Positions 60,501 to 64,000 of a DNA stretch of 64,000 nt are shown piece by piece. Source of the DNA: Physella acuta. Lineage: Eukaryota; Mollusca; Gastropoda; Physidae. The position numbers were made by a program, and so were the translations under genes. The stretch covers positions 144,501 to 208,500 of the forward strand of contig NW_026731981.1 of assembly GCF_028476545.1 (NCBI RefSeq), given 5' to 3'. The first letter of the stretch is position 1. Each line of letters starts with the position of its first letter. The notes below the pieces were generated by a model that saw nothing but the letters and a program-made list of their open reading frames with translations, had not been told where the DNA came from and did not search any database.

Positions 60501-63332
60501 CCTGTAAATATCGAGCTCGAATAAGGGTTCAAGTTAGTAGAGTGGCCCTGAGTCCATCCAGCCCTAATGGGTACCTAACTCACGTTAGGGAAAGTAAAGG
60601 CGGCTGGGCAAAGTACTGACCACACAATCCGTTCATATGCCGATGTCAAGAATCAAATGAACACTACTTCATGTGCCCAATGGATCGCTAGGTTAAAAGT
60701 GATTTTTTTACTTTTTTTCTATATTGTAAATCAACATCTATAGGCCTATAAATTTATAGATCAAGTCTGTGAAATTTGTTACTTTTTTATAACTCTTCGA
60801 TTTCAAGCAATATAGGCCCTAAATTAGAAAAAGCACAAAAAATACTTATATTTTAATCTGAAACACAATACACTCAATCCGAAGCAATAAAAAACATCAA
60901 TTTGATGAAGTTAATATATTAAACTCACATAATAAAAATAATAAAATATAATAATAGTAAATCAAGTAAATGCTTATGTAAATTTTAATTAATTGTACTT
61001 AGCTTTCTAATAATACCAAACCTGCAATGTAACTTAACTTAAATGAACAACGTAAGTCGAAGTGTAAGCGCACAGATTACACTTACATAGATTCACCCTG
61101 ACAAATACTCTCATAGTTTTATAACAACAGGGTCAGATGGTGAGACTGAGGTCTCTACCTGCCTACCCCCTGAAGCAGACCGACAACCTGCTGTTGGAGT
61201 TTAAAATGGTGAGCATCTACATCATTAATTAGGTAACTCCTGCATTGGATTAGGTAGCACTAGTATTGAATCACGTACAGCGCCGGCGCTTCCTATAAGG
61301 CGAACTAGGCGCTGTCCGTAGGGGGGCGCCTAAATGGGTTGGAAAAACAAATTGAAAGTTTGAGTGGGGGTGCTAATCGAAAATTTGAGGGGGGTGCAAA
61401 TCGAATGTTTTAGGGGTGCAAATCAAAAGTTTGAGGGGGAGGGGGTTGCAAATCGAATGTTTTAGGGGGGTGCAAATCGAAAGTTTGAGGGGGGTGCAAA
61501 TCGAATGTTTTAGGGGTGCAAATCAAAAGTTTGAGGGGGAGGGGGTTGCAAATCGAATGTTTTAGGGGGGTGCAAATCGAAAGTTTGAGGGGGAGAGGGT
61601 GCAAATCGAAAGTTTGAGGGGGGGGAGGCGCTTTTAAAAAGTTTTGCCTAGGGCGCTAAATATCCAGGCGCCGGCACTGGTCACGTAGCTTTGTCGTTTG
61701 ATGAGCTAGCTATATCATCGGATTAAGTAACCTGCGTTGGAACGTTAAGCATGTATATAATCAATTAGGTAGCACCTACATTGGATTAGGTAGATCTAGA
61801 ATAGTATCAGGTAGATATGTTATTTGAGAAGGTAGCTATATCATCGGATTAGGTATCCTGCGTTGGATAGTGAAAATACTTCGTTGTATAATTGTAATTA
61901 AGTAGCACGATCATGGAATTATTTAATTGGTTTTAGTTTATAGGTAAAAGAATAATTAATTTAAATAAATATTGATCAAATCGTTGAAAAAATTACAGTA
62001 TGCATCTGTTCCACATAAATGATAACTTAACGGATGTTTTATTATATATCTAAAGCAAGGATCTCACAAACAATAGTGTGTTACATATCTAAGTCAGAGA
62101 ATGTCACTACATAGACTGTTATATATCTAAGCCAGATAATCGCAGTACATAGACTGTATAACTTGGCACTAAACAGACTTTTCGTATTGCCAGGTACGAG
62201 AACTGAGCCACAACAACTTGTTGAGAATATTTGGCGCGTGCCTGGAAGAAAACCTGCACGCCTTGGTGGTGGAACACTGCAGTAAAGGTTCCCTACAGGT
62301 GAGTTAGGTGGTGGAGCACTGTAGTAAAGGTTCCCTACAGGTGAGTCAGGTGGTGGAACACTGCAGTAAAGGTTCCCTACAGGTGAGTCAGGTGGTGGAA
62401 CGCTGCAGTAAAGGTTCCCTACAGGTAAGTCAGGTGGTGGAACACTGCAGTAAAGGTTCCCTACAGGTAAGTCAGGTGGTGGAACACTGCAGTAAAGGTT
62501 CCCTACAGGTGGTGGAACACTGCAGTAAAGGTTCCCTACAGGTGGTGGAACACTGCAGTAAAGGTTCCCTACAGGTAAGTCAGGTGGTGGAACACTGCAG
62601 TAAAGGTTCCCTACAGGTGAGTCAGGTGGTGGAACACTGCAGTAAAGGTTCCCTACAGGTGGTGGAACACTGCAGTAAAGGTTCCCTACAGGTGGTGGAA
62701 CACTACAGTAAAGGTTCCCAACAGGTAAGTCAGGAGGTGGAACACTGAAATAAAGGTTCTCTACAGGTAAGTCAGAGACGACAGGCAACGTTCCCTACAG
62801 GCGAGTCAAACACTGCATTAAAGGTTCCATACAGGTGATTGAACACTGCAGTAAGGGTTCCCTACACAGGTGGTGGAACACTACAGTAAAGGTTCCAAAC
62901 AGGTAAGTCAGGAGGTGGAACACTGAAATAAAGGTTCTCTACAGGTAAGTCAGAGACGACAGGCAACGTTCCCTACAGGCGAGTCAAACACTGCATTAAA
63001 GGTTCCATACAGGTGATTGAACACTGCAGTAAGGGTTCCCTACACACGTGGTGGAACACTGCAGTAAATGTTCCCAACAGGTAAGTCAGGAGGTAGAACA
63101 CTGAAATAAAGGTTCTCTACAGGTAAGTCAGAGACGAAGGCAAAGTTCCCTACAGGTGAGTCAAACACTGCATTAAAGGTTCACTACAGCTGATTATGCA
63201 GGCTAGCACAAAACCAATCCTACTTGTATCTAACTGGTCCAAATCTCTCAACACTTACAGGATCTCCTAGGCAACACCAACGTTACACTGGACGCTCAGT
63301 TCAAGTTTTCCTTGTGTACTGACATCATCAAT
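26834..63332 (+). CDS. Receptor guanylyl cyclase, natriuretic-peptide-receptor type, 3'-partial, 15 exons in window
   Basis: Single-pass membrane receptor expected to make cGMP from GTP on ligand binding. Exons: 26834-27221, 40922-41119, 42730-42799, 44492-44592, 46241-46410, 47826-47960, 53096-53231, 54859-54950, 55545-55683, 56569-56653, 57591-57702, 60331-60402, 61131-61208, 62194-62298, 63261-63332. Every junction is GT-AG with fitting phase; 1953 nt give 651 codons. Residues 1 to about 38 are a signal sequence. About 52-465 form an ANF-receptor fold ([43 protein letters not shown]). C466 and C473 are juxtamembrane cysteines. The membrane helix spans about 481-504. The kinase-homology domain starts near 516 ([11 protein letters not shown]) and reaches [15 protein letters not shown] and [14 protein letters not shown]. 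The cyclase domain must lie beyond the window. Exons are GC-rich beside AT-rich introns. The family is clear; the subtype and ligand are not. Confidence 0.93.
27222..27765. repeat. Two arrays at the donor of receptor cyclase intron 1
   Basis: 27227-27440: imperfect 15-21 bp units around catttgatgtctcac starting a few bases from the donor. 27501-27765: about seven 37-bp units containing taacctaacacgacctccct. Confidence 0.8.
28007..28092. repeat. Near-perfect 37-bp foldback
   Basis: Left arm 28007-28043 (ggctggtaagtaggtcacca...) is the reverse complement of 28056-28092 with two differences; the loop is 12 nt. Read as plus-strand RNA one difference is a G-U pair, leaving one mismatch. Lies in receptor cyclase intron 1. 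Confidence 0.9.
28498..28722. mobile_element. MITE, CAGTGTTTCTTCCAG family
   Basis: Begins CAGTGTTCCTTCCAGG; right end GATGCCTGAAAGAAGCTCTA. Flanks ttcattgg and atcaatgg agree at 6 of 8. Interior text acttaatatttttggaggg and gtaaaagtatttgtttttct matches other members. Confidence 0.7.
28810..29272. mobile_element. Element of the GGTGGACTG family with minisatellite
   Basis: Left end aggggtggacttg, ggcct-gggg-aat body as at 1693, then about ten 25-bp units with gggggcccaccgagattt (29005-29265). The right terminus is not recognisable. Confidence 0.55.
29837..30092. mobile_element. hAT-like MITE, GGCGTAGC family, with an (AT)n insert
   Basis: Ends CAGTGGCGTAGGC and GGCTACGCCACTG; exact duplication tctgtaac at 29829-29836 and 30093-30100. 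A (TA)n run at 29884-29946 has expanded inside it. Confidence 0.87.
30476..31422 (+). mobile_element. Solo LTR (LTR family 1) carrying an internal minisatellite
   Basis: Begins TGTTACGGGTCAG and ends GTCGTAATA, with exact 5-bp duplication gtgtg at 30471-30475 and 31423-31427. TATAAAAG at about 30598 fits an LTR promoter. Homologous to the LTR at 6076 along its length except for an internal 27-bp array. No coding interior. Confidence 0.82.
30630..31333. repeat. 27-bp minisatellite inside the LTR, about 26 copies
   Basis: Units contain ttggtagcggctagggtcga with G/A and T/G variants arranged in higher-order runs. The single-copy counterpart (gttagtagcgtctaggctgg) is visible in the LTR at 6076, so the array grew after insertion. 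Confidence 0.9.
31575..31872. repeat. (CACGTA)n, about 50 perfect copies
   Basis: 298 bp without an interruption. Strict pyrimidine-purine alternation throughout. All frames on both strands are open, purely because of the unit. Confidence 0.98.
31873..32480. other. AT-rich intron DNA
   Basis: Receptor cyclase intron 1. Only a short tRNA-like SINE remnant (32380-32430, ctctaccgctagaccact) is visible; at 32480-32548 a worn end of a GGCGTAAC-type MITE follows. No gene. Confidence 0.4.
33135..33490. repeat. Diverged GT-rich minisatellite
   Basis: Units of about 40-60 bp with aaaggtggtttgatggtggt and ttggtttag, roughly eight copies. Confidence 0.8.
33562..33807. mobile_element. hAT-like MITE, GGCGTAGC family
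   Basis: Ends CAGTGGCGTAGCG and CGCTACGCCTCTG. The flank is C-rich (ccaccccc to the right), so the duplication is blurred by slippage. 33810-33930 is a worn CAGTGTTTCTTCCAG-family right end. Confidence 0.75.
34128..34520 (+). mobile_element. Two-headed tRNA-derived SINE, copy 3, complete
   Basis: Head 1 ggggtcggcgtggtcgagc with B-box-like gagtttgaaccc; head 2 at about 34394 ggaggcgtggtcgagtcggc with gtgttcaaatt; tail gaagaagaagaag. Exact flank repeat aagtcatgcaact (34115-34127, 34521-34533), though the target is itself a 27-bp array (34015-34127 and 34521-34595). Confidence 0.85.
35007..35259. mobile_element. MITE, CAGTGTTTCTTCCAG family
   Basis: Left aaagtgtttctttcagcc, right tttggaagaaacactg; flanks gtaatcaa and gtaattca are similar. 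Central agtttatatagataata and ttacttttaccagtgtccac match the family in reverse. Confidence 0.65.
35708..36135. mobile_element. MITE with GGGGTCGTCCATAAATGACG termini
   Basis: Left CAGGGGTCGTCCATAAATGA, right cgtatttatggatgaccccc: long inverted termini. G-run interior with tgtgacg-tgtgtga repeats. The right edge is blurred by a C run. Confidence 0.7.
36940..38110. repeat. 24-bp minisatellite with 96-bp higher-order unit, split by an LTR
   Basis: Basic unit ccggcttctaacctaggtat + tgtt. Variants alternate in a four-unit order (taacctaggtattatt, taacctagatattgtt, tagcctacgtattgtt, ttacctagatattgtt), giving 96 bp. 24 is a multiple of three, so frames are open by construction. Confidence 0.93.
37199..37668 (-). 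mobile_element. Solo LTR (LTR family 2) inside a minisatellite
   Basis: Plus-strand ends TGTGAGGG and TCATCACA form inverted TGTGA/TCACA termini; 5-bp duplication cctag at 37194-37198 and 37669-37673. The minus strand has AATAAA near 37275, suggesting that orientation. 470 bp, no coding region. Confidence 0.78.
38111..40019. other. Intron 1 DNA without recognisable elements
   Basis: AT-rich; one G run near 38905 and a cluster of gtcacgt words at 38360-38440. No gene found. Confidence 0.4.
40028..40300. mobile_element. hAT-like MITE, GGCGTAGC family, long form
   Basis: Ends CAGGGGCGTAGCG and CGCTGCGCCACTG; exact duplication tctgtatg at 40020-40027 and 40301-40308. Reverse orientation to copies 2 and 4. 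Confidence 0.88.
40430..40895. repeat. Diverged repeat before exon 2 acceptor
   Basis: Imperfect units around agtcagtcaatgaactttag, reaching to within 30 bp of the exon 2 acceptor. Confidence 0.65.
40922..41119 (+). CDS. Receptor guanylyl cyclase exon 2: ligand-binding domain
   Basis: Residues 130-195 plus one base. [20 protein letters not shown] then ITPVGNT is the classic GP-C---A--W-VP segment of ANF-receptor domains. It follows a C-rich polypyrimidine tract and ends ACAG|gtaggt. The last 13 or so exon bases seed a downstream array. Confidence 0.93.
41120..41690. repeat. Donor-seeded 29-bp array, receptor cyclase intron 2
   Basis: About 17 units of tggaagcatacag|gtaggtg plus tgacacagc. 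The first unit is the real exon 2 end and donor; the rest copy 13-15 exon bases and the donor. Decayed units with acaggtaggca continue to about 42180. Confidence 0.95.
42229..42524. mobile_element. hAT-like MITE, GGCGTAGC family
   Basis: Ends TAGTAGCGTAGAG and CGCTACGCCTCTG; exact duplication agctatac at 42221-42228 and 42525-42532. G-run interior with six gtgcaaatc units. Confidence 0.88.
42730..42799 (+). CDS. Receptor guanylyl cyclase exon 3
   Basis: Residues 196-218 plus two bases: [20 protein letters not shown] then LFR. Phase 1 in, phase 2 out. Small exon accepted because both borders and both phases fit. Confidence 0.9.
42800..43618. other. Receptor cyclase intron 3, AT-rich part
   Basis: No element recognised. 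Confidence 0.4.
43619..44487. repeat. 25-bp array abutting the exon 4 acceptor
   Basis: About 34 units of ttaagttgaccttttgttgc + tgtcg, very homogeneous, ending four bases before the exon 4 AG. It does not contain exon bases. Confidence 0.96.
44492..44592 (+). CDS. Receptor guanylyl cyclase exon 4
   Basis: Residues 219-252 plus one base: [20 protein letters not shown] and onward to LRAR. Its acceptor (ggcag) directly follows a 25-bp minisatellite and its donor (gtaggt) opens another G-rich one, so the exon is an island between two arrays. Confidence 0.9.
44593..45690. repeat. G-rich array starting at the exon 4 donor
   Basis: About 40 units of gtagatgtctggaatgatg followed by 4-14 G. The donor gtaggt is the first unit's start. 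Strong G-quadruplex-type runs on the transcript strand. Confidence 0.93.
45830..46215. repeat. 18-bp array near the exon 5 acceptor
   Basis: About 20 units of accaggtagccactttaa ending 25 bp from exon 5; each contains cag|gta. Confidence 0.92.
46241..46410 (+). CDS. Receptor guanylyl cyclase exon 5
   Basis: Residues 253-309. [20 protein letters not shown] matches the second-lobe segment in which a residue on the far side of the receptor is surveyed; [20 protein letters not shown] follows. Sequons occur at NIT and NGT. Donor AAG|gtgagt. Confidence 0.93.
46505..47035. repeat. CA-rich repeat in receptor cyclase intron 5
   Basis: Irregular acacacatata, agattcacagac and acatacagac units, interrupted by a MITE at 46598. 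Confidence 0.8.
46598..46780. mobile_element. hAT-like MITE, GGCGTAGC family
   Basis: Ends CAGAGGCGTAGCGAGG and CGCTACGCCTCTG; exact duplication atacagac at 46590-46597 and 46781-46788. Confidence 0.88.
47335..47553. mobile_element. hAT-like MITE, GGCGTAGC family
   Basis: Ends CAGTAGCGTAGCGAGG and CGCTACGCCTCTG; exact duplication gatgttct at 47327-47334 and 47554-47561. Confidence 0.88.
47715..47786. repeat. (TA)n microsatellite 40 bp before exon 6
   Basis: About 36 TA units just upstream of the exon 6 acceptor. Confidence 0.95.
47826..47960 (+). CDS. Receptor guanylyl cyclase exon 6
   Basis: Residues 310-354: [20 protein letters not shown] through NYDYQTEE, with sequon N333FS. Phase 0 at both ends. 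The donor is gtgtgt, weaker than its neighbours. Confidence 0.9.
48119..48393. mobile_element. MITE, CAGTGTTTCTTCCAG family, with a SINE head inside
   Basis: Ends CAGTGTTTCTTCCAGA and CTGGAAGAAACTCTG; flanks gatgtccc (48111) and gatgttcc (48394) match 7 of 8. A tRNA-like fragment on the minus strand (48296-48360) lies near its right end. 48403-48475 is a family B SINE remnant. Confidence 0.78.
48542..48793. repeat. Compound (TA)n/(TG)n microsatellite
   Basis: Two long TA runs separated by tgtgtgtgtatgtatg and ataaataaata text. Confidence 0.95.
48795..49117. mobile_element. hAT-like MITE, GGCGTAGC family, long form
   Basis: Ends CAGTGGCGTAGCGAGG and CTCGCTACGCCCCTG; exact duplication tatatagg at 48787-48794 and 49118-49125. 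Same architecture as 21455-21833. Confidence 0.88.
49881..50583. mobile_element. Element of the GGTGGACTG family, split by a SINE
   Basis: Left cctgggttggactg, right cagtccacccctg; interior has worn units with cggtgggccccgaagta like those at 1893 and 29005. Confidence 0.6.
50078..50401 (-). mobile_element. Two-headed SINE, copy 4, 5'-truncated
   Basis: Lacks the first tRNA-like head. Exact 12-bp duplication agaaacggagct at 50066-50077 and 50402-50413, so the truncation happened at insertion, as with target-primed reverse transcription. Confidence 0.85.
50584..51234. other. Receptor cyclase intron 6 spacer
   Basis: No element recognised. Confidence 0.4.
51235..51700. repeat. CA-rich 30-bp array
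   Basis: Units acacacaccctcacaaacac and acactcacaa; open frames here come from the composition. Confidence 0.93.
51968..52095. mobile_element. hAT-like MITE, GGCGTAGC family, right end missing
   Basis: Starts CAGAGGCGTCGCGAGG, contains cgccaaaatggtttggaaaa and the G-run unit, then stops without the inverted terminus. 52096-52844 shows only a G-run fragment near 52360. Confidence 0.65.
52845..53060. repeat. Short array near exon 7 acceptor
   Basis: Units of about 14-20 bp with atgaatggctcattatgaat, drifting toward the acceptor. Confidence 0.8.
53096..53231 (+). CDS. Receptor guanylyl cyclase exon 7
   Basis: Residues 355-399 plus one base. [19 protein letters not shown] and [12 protein letters not shown] are the family's most recognisable ectodomain motifs (D-V--YA--VNE, G--ITRRMWNRTF-G). 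Sequons at N374 and N395. The donor gttggt is non-optimal and is the first unit of a 29-bp array. Confidence 0.94.
53232..53775. repeat. Donor-seeded 29-bp array, receptor cyclase intron 7
   Basis: About 18 units of acctttgacg|gttggtct plus aatttaaacg. The first unit is the exon 7 end and donor, so roughly 10-14 exon bases are repeated. Confidence 0.93.
54470..54785. repeat. 41-bp array before exon 8
   Basis: About six units with tgcctacctacgaattaata and ctctaaattaat, ending about 75 bp before exon 8. Confidence 0.92.
54859..54950 (+). CDS. Receptor guanylyl cyclase exon 8
   Basis: Residues 400-430: [20 protein letters not shown] then [11 protein letters not shown], the conserved G-V-ID--GDR--D-----M segment before the membrane. 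Confidence 0.93.
55020..55544. repeat. Acceptor-seeded array, receptor cyclase intron 8
   Basis: Imperfect units of about 28 bp with attccacag|aaatatgccc and tctac, clearest next to exon 9 and decaying leftward. Each copies the acceptor and the first 15 bases of exon 9. Confidence 0.88.
55545..55683 (+). CDS. Receptor guanylyl cyclase exon 9: juxtamembrane cysteines
   Basis: Residues 431-476 plus one base. [14 protein letters not shown], then [20 protein letters not shown] matching the WPGG--P---P-CGF hallmark; C466 and C473 correspond to the juxtamembrane disulfide motif. The acceptor is the last of many ttccacag|aaatat copies; only 55545 keeps the reading frame with matching residues. Confidence 0.92.
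56569..56653 (+). CDS. Receptor guanylyl cyclase exon 10: transmembrane helix
   Basis: Residues 477-504 plus two bases. After ERSQ it encodes about 24 hydrophobic residues ([19 protein letters not shown] and on to SLFLF), ending in basic RRWKK across the junction: a type I stop-transfer helix. Confidence 0.93.
56667..57163. mobile_element. Possible PIF/Harbinger-like MITE 13 bp from the exon 10 donor
   Basis: Ends GCGCAATTTCC and GGAAATTGCGC with TTA on both sides, fitting a 3-bp TWA target. 497 bp without recognisable coding. Short termini make the family uncertain. Confidence 0.5.
57418..57501. repeat. (TA)n microsatellite
   Basis: Alternating AT about 90 bp before exon 11. Confidence 0.95.
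57591..57702 (+). CDS. Receptor guanylyl cyclase exon 11: juxtamembrane and start of kinase-homology domain
   Basis: Residues 505-542. [20 protein letters not shown] then LFITDRK is the conserved basic stop-transfer plus WxI-y-DL motif. The donor gtagtt at 57703 is weak. A stronger gtaagt nine bases further on would add three in-frame codons (V-V-V), so the end may be 57711. Confidence 0.9.
57703..59460. repeat. Donor-adjacent array, receptor cyclase intron 11
   Basis: About 19-20 units of 57-90 bp with gtagttgtagtaagtacagc, atgtgtagtggttgcttcgt and gtaagtcaagttctaagtca. It starts at the exon 11 border; each unit has at least two gtaagt words. Confidence 0.94.
59461..60330. other. Remainder of receptor cyclase intron 11
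   Basis: No element recognised apart from a short GA/G run near 59850. Confidence 0.4.
60331..60402 (+). CDS. Receptor guanylyl cyclase exon 12
   Basis: Residues 543-566: [20 protein letters not shown] and AVFR, occupying the glycine-loop region of the kinase-homology domain without a canonical GxGxxG. Phase 0, acceptor aatag, donor AGA|gtaagt. Confidence 0.88.
60469..60695 (+). mobile_element. tRNA-derived SINE, family B
   Basis: Begins gggacggcgtggcctaaact with tRNA-like boxes (gggttcaagttag) and shares ctcacgttagggaaagtaaa and gaacactacttcatgtgccc with 25030-25270 in reverse. Confidence 0.72.
61131..61208 (+). CDS. Receptor guanylyl cyclase exon 13
   Basis: Residues 567-592: [20 protein letters not shown] then LLEFKM. 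By eye, VRLR occupies the place of the VAVK lysine strand, so the ATP-anchoring lysine seems replaced by arginine, consistent with a pseudokinase. Confidence 0.9.
61278..61679. mobile_element. hAT-like MITE with GCCGGCGC termini and G-run interior
   Basis: Ends CAGCGCCGGCGC and GGCGCCGGCACTG; flanks atcacgta (61270) and gtcacgta (61680) match 7 of 8. The interior has the same gcaaatcgaaagtttgag units as the GGCGTAGC family despite different termini. Confidence 0.8.
62194..62298 (+). CDS. Receptor guanylyl cyclase exon 14: kinase-homology hinge
   Basis: Residues 593-627: [20 protein letters not shown] then [15 protein letters not shown], equivalent to RxLxHxNL--F-GAC and --EYC-RGSLQ in the family. 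The last 33 bases ([11 protein letters not shown]) are the seed of the downstream array. Confidence 0.94.
62299..63190. repeat. Donor-seeded in-frame array, receptor cyclase intron 14
   Basis: About 20 units of 42 or 33 bp: ggtggaacactgcagtaaag and gttccctacag, with or without gtgagtcag. Each copies the last 33 coding bases of exon 14. Both unit lengths are multiples of three. Units after about 62750 are more diverged. Confidence 0.96.
63261..63332 (+). CDS. Receptor guanylyl cyclase exon 15, last exon in window
   Basis: Residues 628-651: [20 protein letters not shown] then DIIN, following GSLQ to give the family motif GSLQDxL---xx-LDW-F--SL--DI. Donor AAT|gtaagc; coding must continue beyond 64000. 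Confidence 0.92.
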
Positions 63333-63785
63333 GTAAGCAGTTTTCTTATATCATTACATCATCAATGTAAGCAGTTTTCTTGTATCATTACACCATACAC
63401 GTAAGCAGTTTTATCATACCGTTACATCATCAATGTAAGCAGTTTTCTTGTATCATTACACCATACACGTAAGCAGTTTTATCATACCGTTACATCATCA
63501 ATGTAAGCAGTTTTCTTGTATCATTACATCATACACGGAAGCAATTTTATCATACCACTACATCATCAATGTAAGCAGTTTTCTTGTATCATTACATCAT
63601 CAATGTAAGCAGTTTTCTTATAACCATACATCATCAATGTAAGCAGTTTTCTTATATCATTACATCATCAATATAAGCAGTTTTCTTATATCGTTACATC
63701 ATCAATGAAAGCAGTTTTCTTATATTGTTACATTAAAAAATATAAGCAGTTTTCTTATATCATTACATCATCAATGTAAGCATGT
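63333..63785. repeat. Donor-seeded 34-bp array, receptor cyclase intron 15
   Basis: About 13 units of acatcatcaat|gtaagcag followed by ttttcttatatcatt. The first is the real exon 15 end and donor. 63786-64000 is AT-rich intron with nothing recognised. Confidence 0.95.
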
Positions 63786-64000
63786 TTGAAAAGCAGTTTT
63801 TTTCTAAATCATCCAATCTTTAAAGTTTAGTGTTTCTAAAATTGTTTAATTATCATATTTTTATACCGTAACATTATCAATCGCATTAAATTATTAACGT
63901 ATGCAGTTTGTAATAGCCAAAACTAAGTTAAAATTGTAAAAGGCAAGTCTTGTTAATTCATTTCTTATTCAACAAAGTAAGTTTGCTGAAAAATAAATAA

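Noticed and set aside
62081-62788. Minus-strand repeat protein with [14 protein letters not shown] units
   Set aside because: Antisense of the intron 14 array; no independent evidence.

Overview
The window looks like animal nuclear DNA, most likely from a mollusc such as a gastropod. That placement rests on overall protein similarity, AT-rich intergenic DNA and the density of short non-autonomous elements; no lineage-diagnostic marker is present. I recognise two protein-coding genes, both split by spliceosomal introns. Coordinates were counted by hand, and each exon was accepted only if its GT/AG borders and its codon phase fitted its neighbours.

Gene 1 (minus strand, 17565 down to 10317) is a complete ten-exon DNAJB11/ERdj3 gene for an ER-lumen Hsp40 co-chaperone. 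All nine intron phases fit, giving 357 residues with signal peptide, J domain (HPD), Gly/Phe segment, the family's CxC...CxxC cysteines and the C-terminal motif NGLQGF. A perfect ER-stress response element (CCAAT-N9-CCACG) lies in intron 1.

Gene 2 (plus strand, 26834 to beyond the right edge) is a membrane receptor guanylyl cyclase of natriuretic-peptide-receptor type. Fifteen exons (651 codons) cover the signal peptide, the ANF-receptor-like ligand-binding ectodomain, one membrane helix and the first part of the kinase-homology domain. The rest of that domain and the cyclase domain must lie past 64000. The two genes have no evident functional link.

Most of the remaining sequence is repeats: tandem minisatellites, hAT-like MITEs (several TIR families, many with exact 8-bp target-site duplications and G-run interiors), a two-headed tRNA-derived SINE family (four copies), a second tRNA-SINE family, Helitron-like tandem copies, three solo LTRs with 5-bp duplications, and AT, CT, CA and CACGTA simple repeats. 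Layout: 1-10316 repeats and DNAJB11 downstream DNA; 10317-17565 DNAJB11; 17566-26833 intergenic MITEs, a 1.2-kb CT tract and Helitron-like copies; 26834-64000 receptor cyclase with repeat-filled introns.

The most striking observation is that many intronic minisatellites begin at, and contain copies of, the adjacent splice junction: the last or first 6-33 exon bases plus the GT donor or AG acceptor, repeated from 2 to about 20 times. This occurs in both genes, on both strands and at both intron ends, so several introns carry long ladders of decoy splice sites.
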